Source: an uncultured Deinococcales bacterium
Lineage (GTDB): Bacteria; Deinococcota; Deinococci; Deinococcales; Trueperaceae
Assembly (NCBI GenBank): GCA_937934635.1
Contig: CALGZD010000121.1
Location: forward strand, 1 to 11,629
DNA length: 11,629 nucleotides
Direction: 5' to 3'
Position numbers and translations under genes: made by a program
The notes under the pieces: generated by a model
Seen by the model: only the letters and a program-made list of their open reading frames with translations
What the model was told of the DNA's origin: nothing
The model's database searches: none
Shown here: positions 1 through 6,151 of the stretch, one piece after another
Layout: every line of letters begins with the position of its first letter
How positions within the stretch are numbered: the first letter of the stretch is position 1

Positions 1-756
1 AGACAATGTTGAGCTTGCAAGACTTGCTTCATAAGCAGCGTCCATTTGTGCTGTAATTTCTAAGAACTTAGTTACTAACTCAGGGTGATCTTCAGCAAAT
101 TCATCTGTTACAGAAACAATATCAAATGCTGTAATACCAGCAGCGAACTTTTCATCTTGAGTAAGAAGTGCATCGCCATTTTCACGCATTGCAAATACAG
201 GATCACCATAACCACATGCCATTGCTACGTCACCGTTTTCTAGTGAGATAGCACCGTCAGGTGGCGCTTGGTCAACAATGTTCAATGAACCAGTATCTAC
301 ACCTAAGTACTGCATAGCAAGACGGAACTCGTAGTCAGCCATTGTGCCTACAGGAACAGCAACTGTCTCACCTGCAAGATCTGCTGCATCAGTAATACCT
401 GAAGCGGTACTAACAACACAGTCGTTGTTACTTACATAAGCCATTGCCATACCAACCATTTTGATTGGTACGCCAGATGAAACAGCAAGTGCAAATGGTG
501 TGGCACCTTGTGAGTAAGCAATATCTACATCGCCAGCTTGCATAGCAGTTGACATTTCAACACCAGTGTCGAAAGCAACCCAGTTTACTTTTACGCCCAT
601 AGCGTCATCAAAGGTTTTTTCCACCTGAGCGATTTGGTTAGGTGTTGCCCAACCAAGGAAGTAAGCCACGGTGATTTCATCGTCGTGACCTGCTGCGAAT
701 GCGCTGCAAGTGAGTGCAGCTAGTAGTAATACAGCTGCTCTTTTGAGTAATGCCAT
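1..756 (-). CDS. tauA: TauA-like taurine/sulfonate ABC transporter periplasmic substrate-binding protein (3' part missing)
   Basis: Binds the substrate in the periplasm and delivers it to a TauBC-type ABC importer. The 252 visible residues begin with a Sec signal peptide (Lys5-Arg6, hydrophobic core to about residue 20, likely cleavage after the AFA motif ending at 21). The mature protein opens with an EITVAYFLGWATPNQ stretch and continues with VNWVAFDTG (58-65) and MQAGDVDIAYSQGATPFA (72-89), the layout of TauA/SsuA-type binding proteins and closest in feel to alphaproteobacterial TauA. The ATG is set by a strong GGAGG about 8 nt upstream (minus strand, 765-769). The C-terminal part, perhaps a quarter of the usual length, runs off the window edge. 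The gene is divergent from a MocR-type regulator, as expected for taurine genes controlled by TauR. Taurine itself is inferred: another sulfonate or amine remains possible. tauB and tauC would lie outside the window. Confidence 0.87.
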   Translation of the reverse strand, partial: MALLKRAAVLLLAALTCSAFAAGHDDEITVAYFLGWATPNQIAQVEKTFDDAMGVKVNWVAFDTGVEMSTAMQAGDVDIAYSQGATPFALAVSSGVPIKMVGMAMAYVSNNDCVVSTASGITDAADLAGETVAVPVGTMADYEFRLAMQYLGVDTGSLNIVDQAPPDGAISLENGDVAMACGYGDPVFAMRENGDALLTQDEKFAAGITAFDIVSVTDEFAEDHPELVTKFLEITAQMDAAYEASLASSTLS

Positions 757-878
757 ATATAGAACCTCCAAAATAGTTCTTGTTTCAAAGTCTCTGTAGT
801 ATGTCTCAAGCACTAAGCAGATAGTTGTTTAAAAACTTCTGTTAGCGAGGTTAAGAATTACTTAAGACCGAACACATA

Positions 879-908
879 ACTATAACAAAAAATTGTGAGA
901 TTTAACAA
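879..908 (-). promoter_or_regulatory. Candidate promoter for tauA
   Basis: On the minus strand, TTGTTA (908-903) lies 18 bp before TATAGT (884-879), a plausible but non-consensus -35/-10 pair. It would give a leader of about 115 nt before the tauA ATG. The call rests on hexamer matching alone, and A/T-rich DNA gives many such matches. Confidence 0.3.
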
Positions 909-1043
909 TCCTTTGAAAATACCAAAAAATTGAAAGAAGCTATGCCTTACGAGCTTTTTGCGAGCCAAAAACTTTATTGATTTAGTGATGGCTTGAACAA
1001 AAATTATATTGAGACTTCGATACCTCTATAGTATTCGTTGGGA

Positions 1044-1091
1044 ATTGGTATGCAAGAAAGCACCATTAATGTATAATATGGCTATACCAAT
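1044..1091 (+). promoter_or_regulatory. mocR promoter with flanking ATTGGTAT...ATACCAAT inverted repeat
   Basis: A perfect TATAAT (1072-1077) faces the regulator gene with no good -35 at the normal distance. It sits between ATTGGTAT (1044-1051) and its exact inverse ATACCAAT (1084-1091), whose starts are 40 bp apart, close to four helical turns. ATACCA is the core half-site reported for the MocR-family regulator GabR, where two copies stand in direct orientation about 34 bp apart. Here the pair is inverted. The right half-site covers the expected transcription start, which would fit autorepression. Operator function is inferred. Confidence 0.45.
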
Positions 1092-1166
1092 AGTTAGTGT
1101 TGAGCTATTAACCTGTATTGATAGCTTGTTGTAATTAATAGCTTGCAGAAAGAATGATGATATTCA

Positions 1167-2684
1167 GTGCCTAAAATTGCTGCCTACTTTAGTTTAGCAA
1201 CATTGCCACTCGATAGAGAGGCAGAGAAACCATTGCATAGGCAGCTCTATGAAAAGTTACAAAAAGAGATTTTAGAAGGGCGTTTACCACCTGGTACACG
1301 CTTGCCACCAACGCGTGCTTTAGCGACAGAATTATCACTATCCAGAAATACTGTAGGTCGTGCCTATGAGCAGTTGGTGGATGAGGGCTACTTAGAAAGT
1401 AAGATTGGTTCAGGAACAAGAGTTATGCAAACGCTGCCTGAGCAGATGCTGAGTGTGCTTAGTAATGAGCCTGAAACCTATATAGAAGACAAACCTGTTG
1501 TTAAAAAAGACGTTAAGCTTTCAAAACGTGGGGAGGCTGTTGTAAATGCCAAAGGATATTACTGGGGGTCGGGGGAGGCTCGAGCCTTCTCTCCAGCCCT
1601 CCCAGCACTTGACGCCTTTCCATATAAAGTGTGGGAAAAGTGCTTACACCAAAGTTTGCGACAGCTCAATACCAATCATTTAGGCTACCAAGATGTCATG
1701 GGTTTTTGGGGGCTTCGTGAGGAGCTTTCTAACTACTTAAAAGTTGCTAGAGGTGTGCGTTGTAACCCTGAACAGATCATGATTACAGGAGGCACACAAC
1801 AAGCATTAGAGCTTATCACCAGTCTTTTAGTTGATGAAGGTGATGAAGTCTGGGTTGAGAATCCAAGCTTTAGTGGTATTCAAGTTGTGTTGCAATCACA
1901 GCTCGCTAAGCTTGTTCCTGTTAGTGTTGACAGTGAAGGTTTAGTTGTCGATGAGGGCATCGAAAAAGCGGAAAGTGCCCGTATGGTCTATATATCTCCA
2001 TCGCACCAATACCCTCTAGGTGTCACCATGAGCCTGACCCGTAGGTTAAAGCTGTTGCAGTGGGCACAGGAGCAGACTGCATGGATTATAGAAGATGATT
2101 ACGATAGCGAGTACCGTTATGAAGGCTATCCACTAGCTGCACTTCAGGGTTTAGATACGTCAGGGCAGGTTATTTATTTAGGAACGTTTAGCAAGATTAT
2201 TGCCCCAACATTACGAATCGGCTATATTGTTGTTCCTCAAGAACTTATCGAGCCTATAAAAGCTGCAAGGCGCATACGTGATCGTGGTCAAAACCTTTTG
2301 GTGCAAATTGCTTTAGCTAACTTTATCAAAGAAGGTCATTTTGCAAGGCATATTAGACGGATGCGTGCGCTTTACGTAAAGCGTCAAAAGCTATTAATTC
2401 AAGAAATAAATAAAGAAGGGCAAGATGTTCTAACAGTAGAACCTCATGCAGCAGGTCTGCACCTTATAGCTTGGTTCAAAAAGCCAAACAGTACTATTAA
2501 TGAGGTAACACTGTCACAGCGATTACTACAAAAAGACATTGATGCACCTCCGCTATCACGCTTTGCCTTTAATGACTTAGACAGACAGGGATTACTGCTA
2601 GGCTATAGTGCGCCAGAACATGAAATTATTGCTGCAGCTAGGATGCTTAGGATTGTTTTAGCAGAGATGCAAAAAGAGGAATGA
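1167..2684 (+). CDS. MocR/GabR-family (TauR/PdxR-like) transcriptional regulator
   Basis: A 505-residue PLP-binding regulator. An N-terminal GntR-type winged helix (about 22-90; PLHRQLYEKLQKEIL, then LPPTRALATELSLSRNTV) is joined by a linker of about 45 residues to a fold-type I aminotransferase domain (about 135-500). In that domain GGTQQALELI (208-217) is the phosphate-cradle region, EDDYDSEY (309-316) carries the Asp expected to bind the PLP ring nitrogen, and GTFSK ends in the PLP-binding Lys343. Length and architecture are normal for the family. The start is GTG at 1167: an in-frame TGA at 1158 forbids extension and no ATG lies close downstream. The ribosome binding site is weak. Divergence from a TauA-like gene makes a TauR-like role the best guess, and control of the neighbouring BKACE gene is also possible. 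The effector is unknown. A stretch at 1577-1586 carries an RGCTCGAGCY decamer. Confidence 0.93.
   Translation: MPKIAAYFSLATLPLDREAEKPLHRQLYEKLQKEILEGRLPPGTRLPPTRALATELSLSRNTVGRAYEQLVDEGYLESKIGSGTRVMQTLPEQMLSVLSNEPETYIEDKPVVKKDVKLSKRGEAVVNAKGYYWGSGEARAFSPALPALDAFPYKVWEKCLHQSLRQLNTNHLGYQDVMGFWGLREELSNYLKVARGVRCNPEQIMITGGTQQALELITSLLVDEGDEVWVENPSFSGIQVVLQSQLAKLVPVSVDSEGLVVDEGIEKAESARMVYISPSHQYPLGVTMSLTRRLKLLQWAQEQTAWIIEDDYDSEYRYEGYPLAALQGLDTSGQVIYLGTFSKIIAPTLRIGYIVVPQELIEPIKAARRIRDRGQNLLVQIALANFIKEGHFARHIRRMRALYVKRQKLLIQEINKEGQDVLTVEPHAAGLHLIAWFKKPNSTINEVTLSQRLLQKDIDAPPLSRFAFNDLDRQGLLLGYSAPEHEIIAAARMLRIVLAEMQKEE
1577..1586. repeat. RGCTCGAGCY palindrome, copy 1 (inside mocR)
   Basis: GGCTCGAGCC, a perfect 10-bp palindrome, read here as Ala-Arg-Ala codons (GCT CGA GCC). 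It is one of six copies in the window. Confidence 0.8.
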
Positions 2685-2724
2685 CAATTAATTCCTAGTT
2701 TTGTATCTAGTTTTTCTCATAGTC

Positions 2725-3633
2725 CTATCGAGGTGGACGTTTTGTTAAACCTAACTTCTTACGAACATCTTCTGGACCCATGATTTTAGCCCCTAAACTT
2801 TCAATAATGCCAACAGCATGTGCAACTAGCTGCTCATTAGTAGCCAACTCACCTCGTTTAATCATGAGGTTATCTTCTAAGCCAACACGCACATTACCCC
2901 CTGCTAGAACTGCAGCAGCAACATATGGCATCTGGTGTCTTCCTAAGCTAAAAGCTGACCAGTTCCAGTCCGAAGGAACGTTGTTAACCATGGCCATAAA
3001 GGTATTTAAGTCATCTGGTGCTCCCCATGGAACGCCCATACAAAGTTGTACAAGCGCTGGGCTTTTTAAGATGCCATCATTGACAAGCTGTTTTGCATAC
3101 CACAAATGACCTGTGTCAAAGGCTTCAATCTCAGGGCACACCCCTAAGTCAGTCATCATTTGCCCCATAGCTTGTAGCATACCTGGGGTATTTGTCATGA
3201 CGTAATCAGCTTCTGCAAAGTTCATGGTGCCACAATCCAGTGTGCAAATTTCAGGTAGGCAATCTGCTATGTGTGCCACACGTTCAGTTGCACCTATCAT
3301 GTCTGTACCGTCTTTTGGAGGTAATGGATTTTCAATGCCACCAAATACTATATCGCCACCCATACCTGCTGTTAAATTCAAAACCACATCGACATCAGCA
3401 TCACGAATGCGCTCGGTGACTTCTCTATAAAGTTTTAAGTCACGTGCAGGTGTACCTGTGTCAGGGTCGCGAACATGACAATGAACAATAGCTGCCCCAG
3501 CCTTTGCAGCAGCAATAGCACTTTCTGCAATTTGTTGTGGGCTACGTGGTACGTGTGGACTACGGTCTTGGGTACTTCCTGAACCTGTAACAGCACAAGT
3601 GATGAATACATCTCTGTTCATTTCGAGTGGCAT
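2725..3633 (-). CDS. Beta-keto acid cleavage enzyme (BKACE, DUF849/Kce family), dehydrocarnitine-type
   Basis: A 302-residue TIM-barrel Zn enzyme. The family transfers the cleaved acid part of a beta-keto acid to acetyl-CoA, giving acetoacetate and an acyl-CoA. His51 and His53 in HCHVRDPDTG and Glu253 in RVGLEDN match the Zn ligands known from Kce, and Arg249 and Asp254 match its catalytic neighbours. The length is normal. Stretches such as NLTAGMGGDIVFGG and CTLDCGTMNFAEADYVMTN resemble the group that cleaves dehydrocarnitine to betainyl-CoA (CdhC-like), so carnitine breakdown is the preferred role. This is a recollection of family sequences, not a search. The ATG at 3633 has AGGAGA 7 nt upstream, which decides it over Met5. 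The gene is convergent with the MocR gene with 40 bp between stops. No carnitine dehydrogenase or thioesterase is visible here. A different beta-keto acid substrate cannot be excluded. Confidence 0.9.
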   Translation of the reverse strand: MPLEMNRDVFITCAVTGSGSTQDRSPHVPRSPQQIAESAIAAAKAGAAIVHCHVRDPDTGTPARDLKLYREVTERIRDADVDVVLNLTAGMGGDIVFGGIENPLPPKDGTDMIGATERVAHIADCLPEICTLDCGTMNFAEADYVMTNTPGMLQAMGQMMTDLGVCPEIEAFDTGHLWYAKQLVNDGILKSPALVQLCMGVPWGAPDDLNTFMAMVNNVPSDWNWSAFSLGRHQMPYVAAAVLAGGNVRVGLEDNLMIKRGELATNEQLVAHAVGIIESLGAKIMGPEDVRKKLGLTKRPPR

Positions 3634-3691
3634 AATTTTCTCCTAAATTTGTGTTTGGAGTTTACCTTTTTGCGGTATCGACTATCAAGCT

Positions 3692-3846
3692 ATTAGACGT
3701 TTGAAGGTGCATTCTTGTATTGGATGCCAAGCTAAAGCTAGTTTGCAAGATAGGTCTTGAAACGTTGCACCTTGGCGGTTTTTGCACTTCGTTTAAAAAC
3801 ACGCTAACTCAATCAGCATCCAATTTGCGTATGCACCCGACGTTAA
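3692..3846. repeat. Long imperfect inverted repeat upstream of the BKACE gene
   Basis: GGTGCAT...ATTGGATGC (3706-3727) is the imperfect inverse of GCATCCAAT...ATGCACC (3816-3837), with 17 of 22 positions pairing and outer TTA(G)ACGT/ACGTTAA extensions. The loop is about 90 bp. A further inverted TTGCACC at 3765-3771 can pair with the left arm instead, giving alternative hairpins. The element fills most of the gap between the metalloenzyme stop and the BKACE start. It could be a leader structure, a decayed MITE or an operator, and I do not recognise it. Confidence 0.5.
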
Positions 3847-3872
3847 GAGGATATGCTCATTTCTATATAGTT

Positions 3873-4808
3873 CTATGGTTTTTCTTGAGTAAGAAGTGTA
3901 AGGAATAAATCTTTTAGATCTAACAAACTTGATGGTACAGAGAGTATTGGAAGGTCATGACCATATACAATCAGAGGCACAGGATTTCGCGTATGTCCTT
4001 TGGTACTTTTATCTTCTAAATTACTGTGGTCAGAAGTAATGACTAAGGTATGTGACTGAGTTGCATCAAGTTGTTTGATGATACCTGAAATAAATGAATC
4101 AAGTACTTCGATAAGCTTGACGCAGTCAGCAAAGTCAAAGCGGTGCCCTGCTCTATCGCTCAACCAAAAGTCAAATACGGTTAAATCTGTTTCGCTAGCA
4201 ACAGTCACTAAACGTTTAGTTGCTTCAATCGGGGTATATACAAGTCCATTTGAATAGTCTGAAAAATATCTTCCTGTTATATCAGCAGCAATGGCATGAC
4301 CTTGAGCATAATCATCAAAATTGCGTTTTTTGACCCCTGCTTTGTCTAGAGCGTAAGTAAGTGAGCTGAGACGTAGCTTTCTATTCTCTAATGCGTCAAA
4401 GTAGCCCTGTGGATAAGCATTTGCCAACGCCACCCTTTTACCATCGTTGACTAAATCACTAAATAGTGTGCCTTCATCTAAGAACTTGAGCAAGGTAGGA
4501 CCAGGCCATGGTCCTACATGCCGCCCTAAAACTTCAGAAGCATTGCGCCCTGTCACAATCGTTGCTTGTCCTGTGGCAGATTGAGGTAAGCCCTCAGTAT
4601 TCAGATTTGCATCGATAGCTTGGATTAATTTAGTTTTGCTATGTTCAGGTCTAAATGCACTCCTATGCAAGCTGCCTGATAATTCATCTAAACAAGGCGT
4701 TTTTGCTGAAACAAAAGGATTGATAGTGGCATCATCACTACCAATACCTACACCATCAAGAAACAAAAAGATGACTCCTTTTTGTTTTGCTTGCTTTTTA
4801 AGTTGCAA
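3873..4808 (-). CDS. Alkaline phosphatase-superfamily metalloenzyme (phosphoglycerate mutase-like)
   Basis: A 311-residue protein of the binuclear-metal phosphatase/phosphomutase superfamily. Metal and catalytic motifs appear in the expected order: Asp18 in FLFLDGVGIG, the presumed nucleophile Ser77 in LPQSATGQATIVTG, Asp218 and His222 in SDRAGH, Asp260-His261 in TSDHSN, and His272 in GHTRNPVPLIVYG. It is much shorter than cofactor-independent phosphoglycerate mutase (about 510) and lacks room for its inserted domain, so a small phosphatase, mutase or phosphodiesterase is likelier. The substrate is unknown. No ATG is available in frame: the start is taken as TTG at 4808, just 5 bp after the stop of the upstream gene and without a clear Shine-Dalgarno, which points to translational coupling. 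There is no signal peptide, so it should be cytoplasmic. Confidence 0.82.
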   Translation of the reverse strand: MQLKKQAKQKGVIFLFLDGVGIGSDDATINPFVSAKTPCLDELSGSLHRSAFRPEHSKTKLIQAIDANLNTEGLPQSATGQATIVTGRNASEVLGRHVGPWPGPTLLKFLDEGTLFSDLVNDGKRVALANAYPQGYFDALENRKLRLSSLTYALDKAGVKKRNFDDYAQGHAIAADITGRYFSDYSNGLVYTPIEATKRLVTVASETDLTVFDFWLSDRAGHRFDFADCVKLIEVLDSFISGIIKQLDATQSHTLVITSDHSNLEDKSTKGHTRNPVPLIVYGHDLPILSVPSSLLDLKDLFLTLLTQEKP

Positions 4809-4813
4809 GGTGA

Positions 4814-5791
4814 TTATTCGCTATCTTTAGATTTATTGCGTTTGTGGCTGCGTTGATAGCTATCACGACGACTTCGTCCACTTTGAGATGGTCTTGACCG
4901 CTTTGATCGATTTGATTTTTTCGGTTTGCCAGAAGATGGCTTATTGCTTGAGCTGTTTGAGCTGCTTGAATTACTTGAGCTGCTTGAACTGCTTGAGTTA
5001 CTGCTAGCATCTGAGCGGTTTTGCCCTTTGCCCTTTGTAGTTTGTTTATCGCTACGATTGTTACTGCTATTGCTGCCCCGACCTCGACCTCTTTTACTGC
5101 TTTTACTGCGACCACTTCGACGGTTGTTGCGACCACTTCGTCCGCTAGAGCGATTGCGCCTATTGCTATGACGGATATCGTCGTTGAGATAGCCTTCTTC
5201 TTCACTAAAGGATTCAAGCTCTGCTTCGATGACTTGTTGTCCAATGCGTTGATTTAGCTTAAGAATGTTGTGAGGTGCTTCACTGTCTATGTAAACCAGA
5301 CTGCCCCCCGGATGTAACTCGAAAACACGTGCTACTTTGAGCTCTCCTGCTAGCTCGAGCTCAACCTCTGGCAGTTGTCTAATGGTCACGTCTCTTCCTA
5401 GCATCGGCACACGCGTATGTTCCTGCTCAGCAGGAATAAAACGCAATTGGTAGAGGAGTCCTAAAGGATCTTGGTAAGGCAAAAGGTAGGGTGCGCTGGC
5501 ACTATCACCGCCATCTTTAAAGACCTTAACTAAGCCTGCACCTTTATCGAAGCGCACTTCGTAGCTGCGCTTATGGTTTTTATCTTGATTCTCTTCTCGA
5601 AAATACAAGCTATGAAAATCAGGACGATACAAACGGCTGGATTGTTTGACAATTTTCTCGTCAAGACTTCCTTGCAGGTTTAATTTACTTTCTAAATAGA
5701 CAATTCGGCGATTCTCTTGACTACGCAGTACTTGAGAACCAATCGAACGACCTCGTATTTTTAATGTGTAGCGACAACTTTCAATCGTCAT
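4814..5791 (-). CDS. DUF3108-like protein with a long Ser/Arg/Lys-rich disordered tail
   Basis: A 325-residue protein with two parts. Residues 1-195 form a beta-rich domain with an opening like MTIESCRYTLKIRGRSIGSQ and a central YLLPYQDPLGLLYQLR (102-117), which recalls DUF3108-type beta-barrel proteins. Residues about 207-325 are low-complexity: Arg/Ser/Asn-rich (208-260), a Ser/Asn run (263-283), then Lys/Arg/Ser (285-325). The tail is strongly basic and predicted to be disordered, so binding to RNA, DNA or an anionic polymer is possible. No signal peptide is visible, unlike many DUF3108 members. The ATG at 5791 has only a weak AGGG upstream. It is the first gene of a two-gene unit with the metalloenzyme. 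I do not know its function, and the family assignment is tentative. Confidence 0.7.
   Translation of the reverse strand: MTIESCRYTLKIRGRSIGSQVLRSQENRRIVYLESKLNLQGSLDEKIVKQSSRLYRPDFHSLYFREENQDKNHKRSYEVRFDKGAGLVKVFKDGGDSASAPYLLPYQDPLGLLYQLRFIPAEQEHTRVPMLGRDVTIRQLPEVELELAGELKVARVFELHPGGSLVYIDSEAPHNILKLNQRIGQQVIEAELESFSEEEGYLNDDIRHSNRRNRSSGRSGRNNRRSGRSKSSKRGRGRGSNSSNNRSDKQTTKGKGQNRSDASSNSSSSSSSSNSSSSNSSSNKPSSGKPKKSNRSKRSRPSQSGRSRRDSYQRSHKRNKSKDSE
4943..5005. repeat. 9-bp period coding repeat giving a Ser/Asn run
   Basis: On the plus strand the unit CTTGAGCTG and its close variants repeat with a 9-bp period, which on the minus strand encodes the Ser/Asn run at residues 263-283 of the DUF3108-like protein. 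Copies differ by single bases (GCTG, ATTA, ACTG), so the array has drifted since expansion. Because 9 is a multiple of 3, length changes would keep the frame. Confidence 0.75.
5352..5361. repeat. RGCTCGAGCY palindrome, copy 2 (inside DUF3108-like gene)
   Basis: AGCTCGAGCT, read on the minus strand as GAG CTC GAG (Glu-Leu-Glu), a different codon phase from copy 1. Confidence 0.8.
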
Positions 5792-5803
5792 AATTATTAG
5801 CCC

Positions 5804-5827
5804 TGTGTCAAAGATTGTGTCAAAGAT
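5804..5827 (-). repeat. Perfect 12-bp tandem duplication carrying two TTGACA boxes
   Basis: TGTGTCAAAGAT occurs twice head to tail (5804-5815 and 5816-5827). On the minus strand each copy contains TTGACA, the -35 consensus, 13-32 bp before the DUF3108-like ATG. AATAAT (5798-5793) lies 19 bp after the upstream TTGACA, which would place the transcript start at or just inside the ATG, a nearly leaderless arrangement. Promoter function is inferred. Confidence 0.45.
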
Positions 5828-5829
5828 AT

Positions 5830-5882
5830 GGGGTTATCGATGCCTATTATGCAAACCCCCTAATGGGCATAGCCCATCCTAC
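5830..5882 (-). repeat. REP-like palindrome pair with 5' GTAG
   Basis: On the minus strand GTAG (5882-5879) precedes the hairpin ATGGGC-TAT-GCCCAT (5877-5863), the layout of REP elements: a conserved GTAG-type tetranucleotide followed by a palindrome. Next to it is a second hairpin, AACCCC/GGGGTT (5854-5859 with 5830-5835) with an inner TGC/GCA pair. Two adjacent hairpins resemble a REP doublet. No REP-associated transposase is in the window. Confidence 0.5.
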
Positions 5883-6151
5883 AAATTTATGCTACATCTA
5901 ATTTTTGGAATATTTTCAAAAGCAGCAGTGATAGCTATTCTTAGTATAGCAGAATTTAAGTGTAACAGATATTGCGATGTGAGTTTATCAGAGGTGCGTT
6001 TGAAATTTAGTGGATACATCAGACTATTGAGATGTTTTTGTAGCGCAGCGAAAAAAACTCTGAGGTATGTCTGCATAAAATTTTCAAACAGTTTAGGTCA
6101 AACCTAGATATTAATTGCCCTTCACTATGCAGACACGCCATTTTATCAGTT

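Larger units (their letters stand above)
757..1166. other. Divergent tauA-mocR intergenic region
   Basis: This 410-bp A/T-rich spacer separates the divergent transporter and regulator genes. It holds a candidate tauA promoter, a perfect TATAAT facing the regulator, and an inverted TGGTAT/ATACCA pair around that TATAAT. Another ATACCA lies at 919-924. I see no open reading frame with a ribosome binding site and no strong terminator. Confidence 0.6.
5792..6151. other. Intergenic region between GH114 gene and DUF3108-like gene
   Basis: The 360 bp between two minus-strand genes contain a 12-bp tandem duplication and a pair of REP-like palindromes near the DUF3108-like start. The rest, about 5883-6151, is A/T-rich with a short TAGGT/ACCTA inverted repeat (6094-6106) after the GH114 stop. 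A 100-codon plus-strand frame spans 5805-6107 but has no ribosome binding site or protein-like composition. Confidence 0.5.

Noticed and set aside
2685..2724. Bidirectional terminator between mocR and the BKACE gene
   Set aside because: The 40-bp gap has a CTAGTTTT direct repeat and T-runs but no convincing stem.
3692..3846. Integron attC site
   Set aside because: The outer ends (TTAGACGT and ACGTTAA) recall attC core sites, but the GTTRRRY/RYYYAAC pair is not present on both sides and there is no integrase or cassette array.
3720..3908. 62-codon plus-strand frame over the inverted repeat
   Set aside because: It overlaps the end of the metalloenzyme gene on the other strand, lacks a ribosome binding site and is built from the inverted-repeat sequence.
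4926..5171. 81-codon plus-strand frame made mostly of Leu, Glu and Arg
   Set aside because: It is the antisense of the Ser/Arg repeat tail. The leucine runs are the complement of the Ser/Asn codons.
4798..5244. 148-codon minus-strand frame rich in Ala/Val/Ile
   Set aside because: It is a shadow of the DUF3108-like gene tail in another frame. Its regular composition comes from the same repeats, and it has no ribosome binding site or homologous motifs.
5805..6107. 100-codon plus-strand frame in the 5792-6151 spacer
   Set aside because: It begins inside the tandem duplication, runs through the REP-like hairpins, has no ribosome binding site and no recognisable motif.
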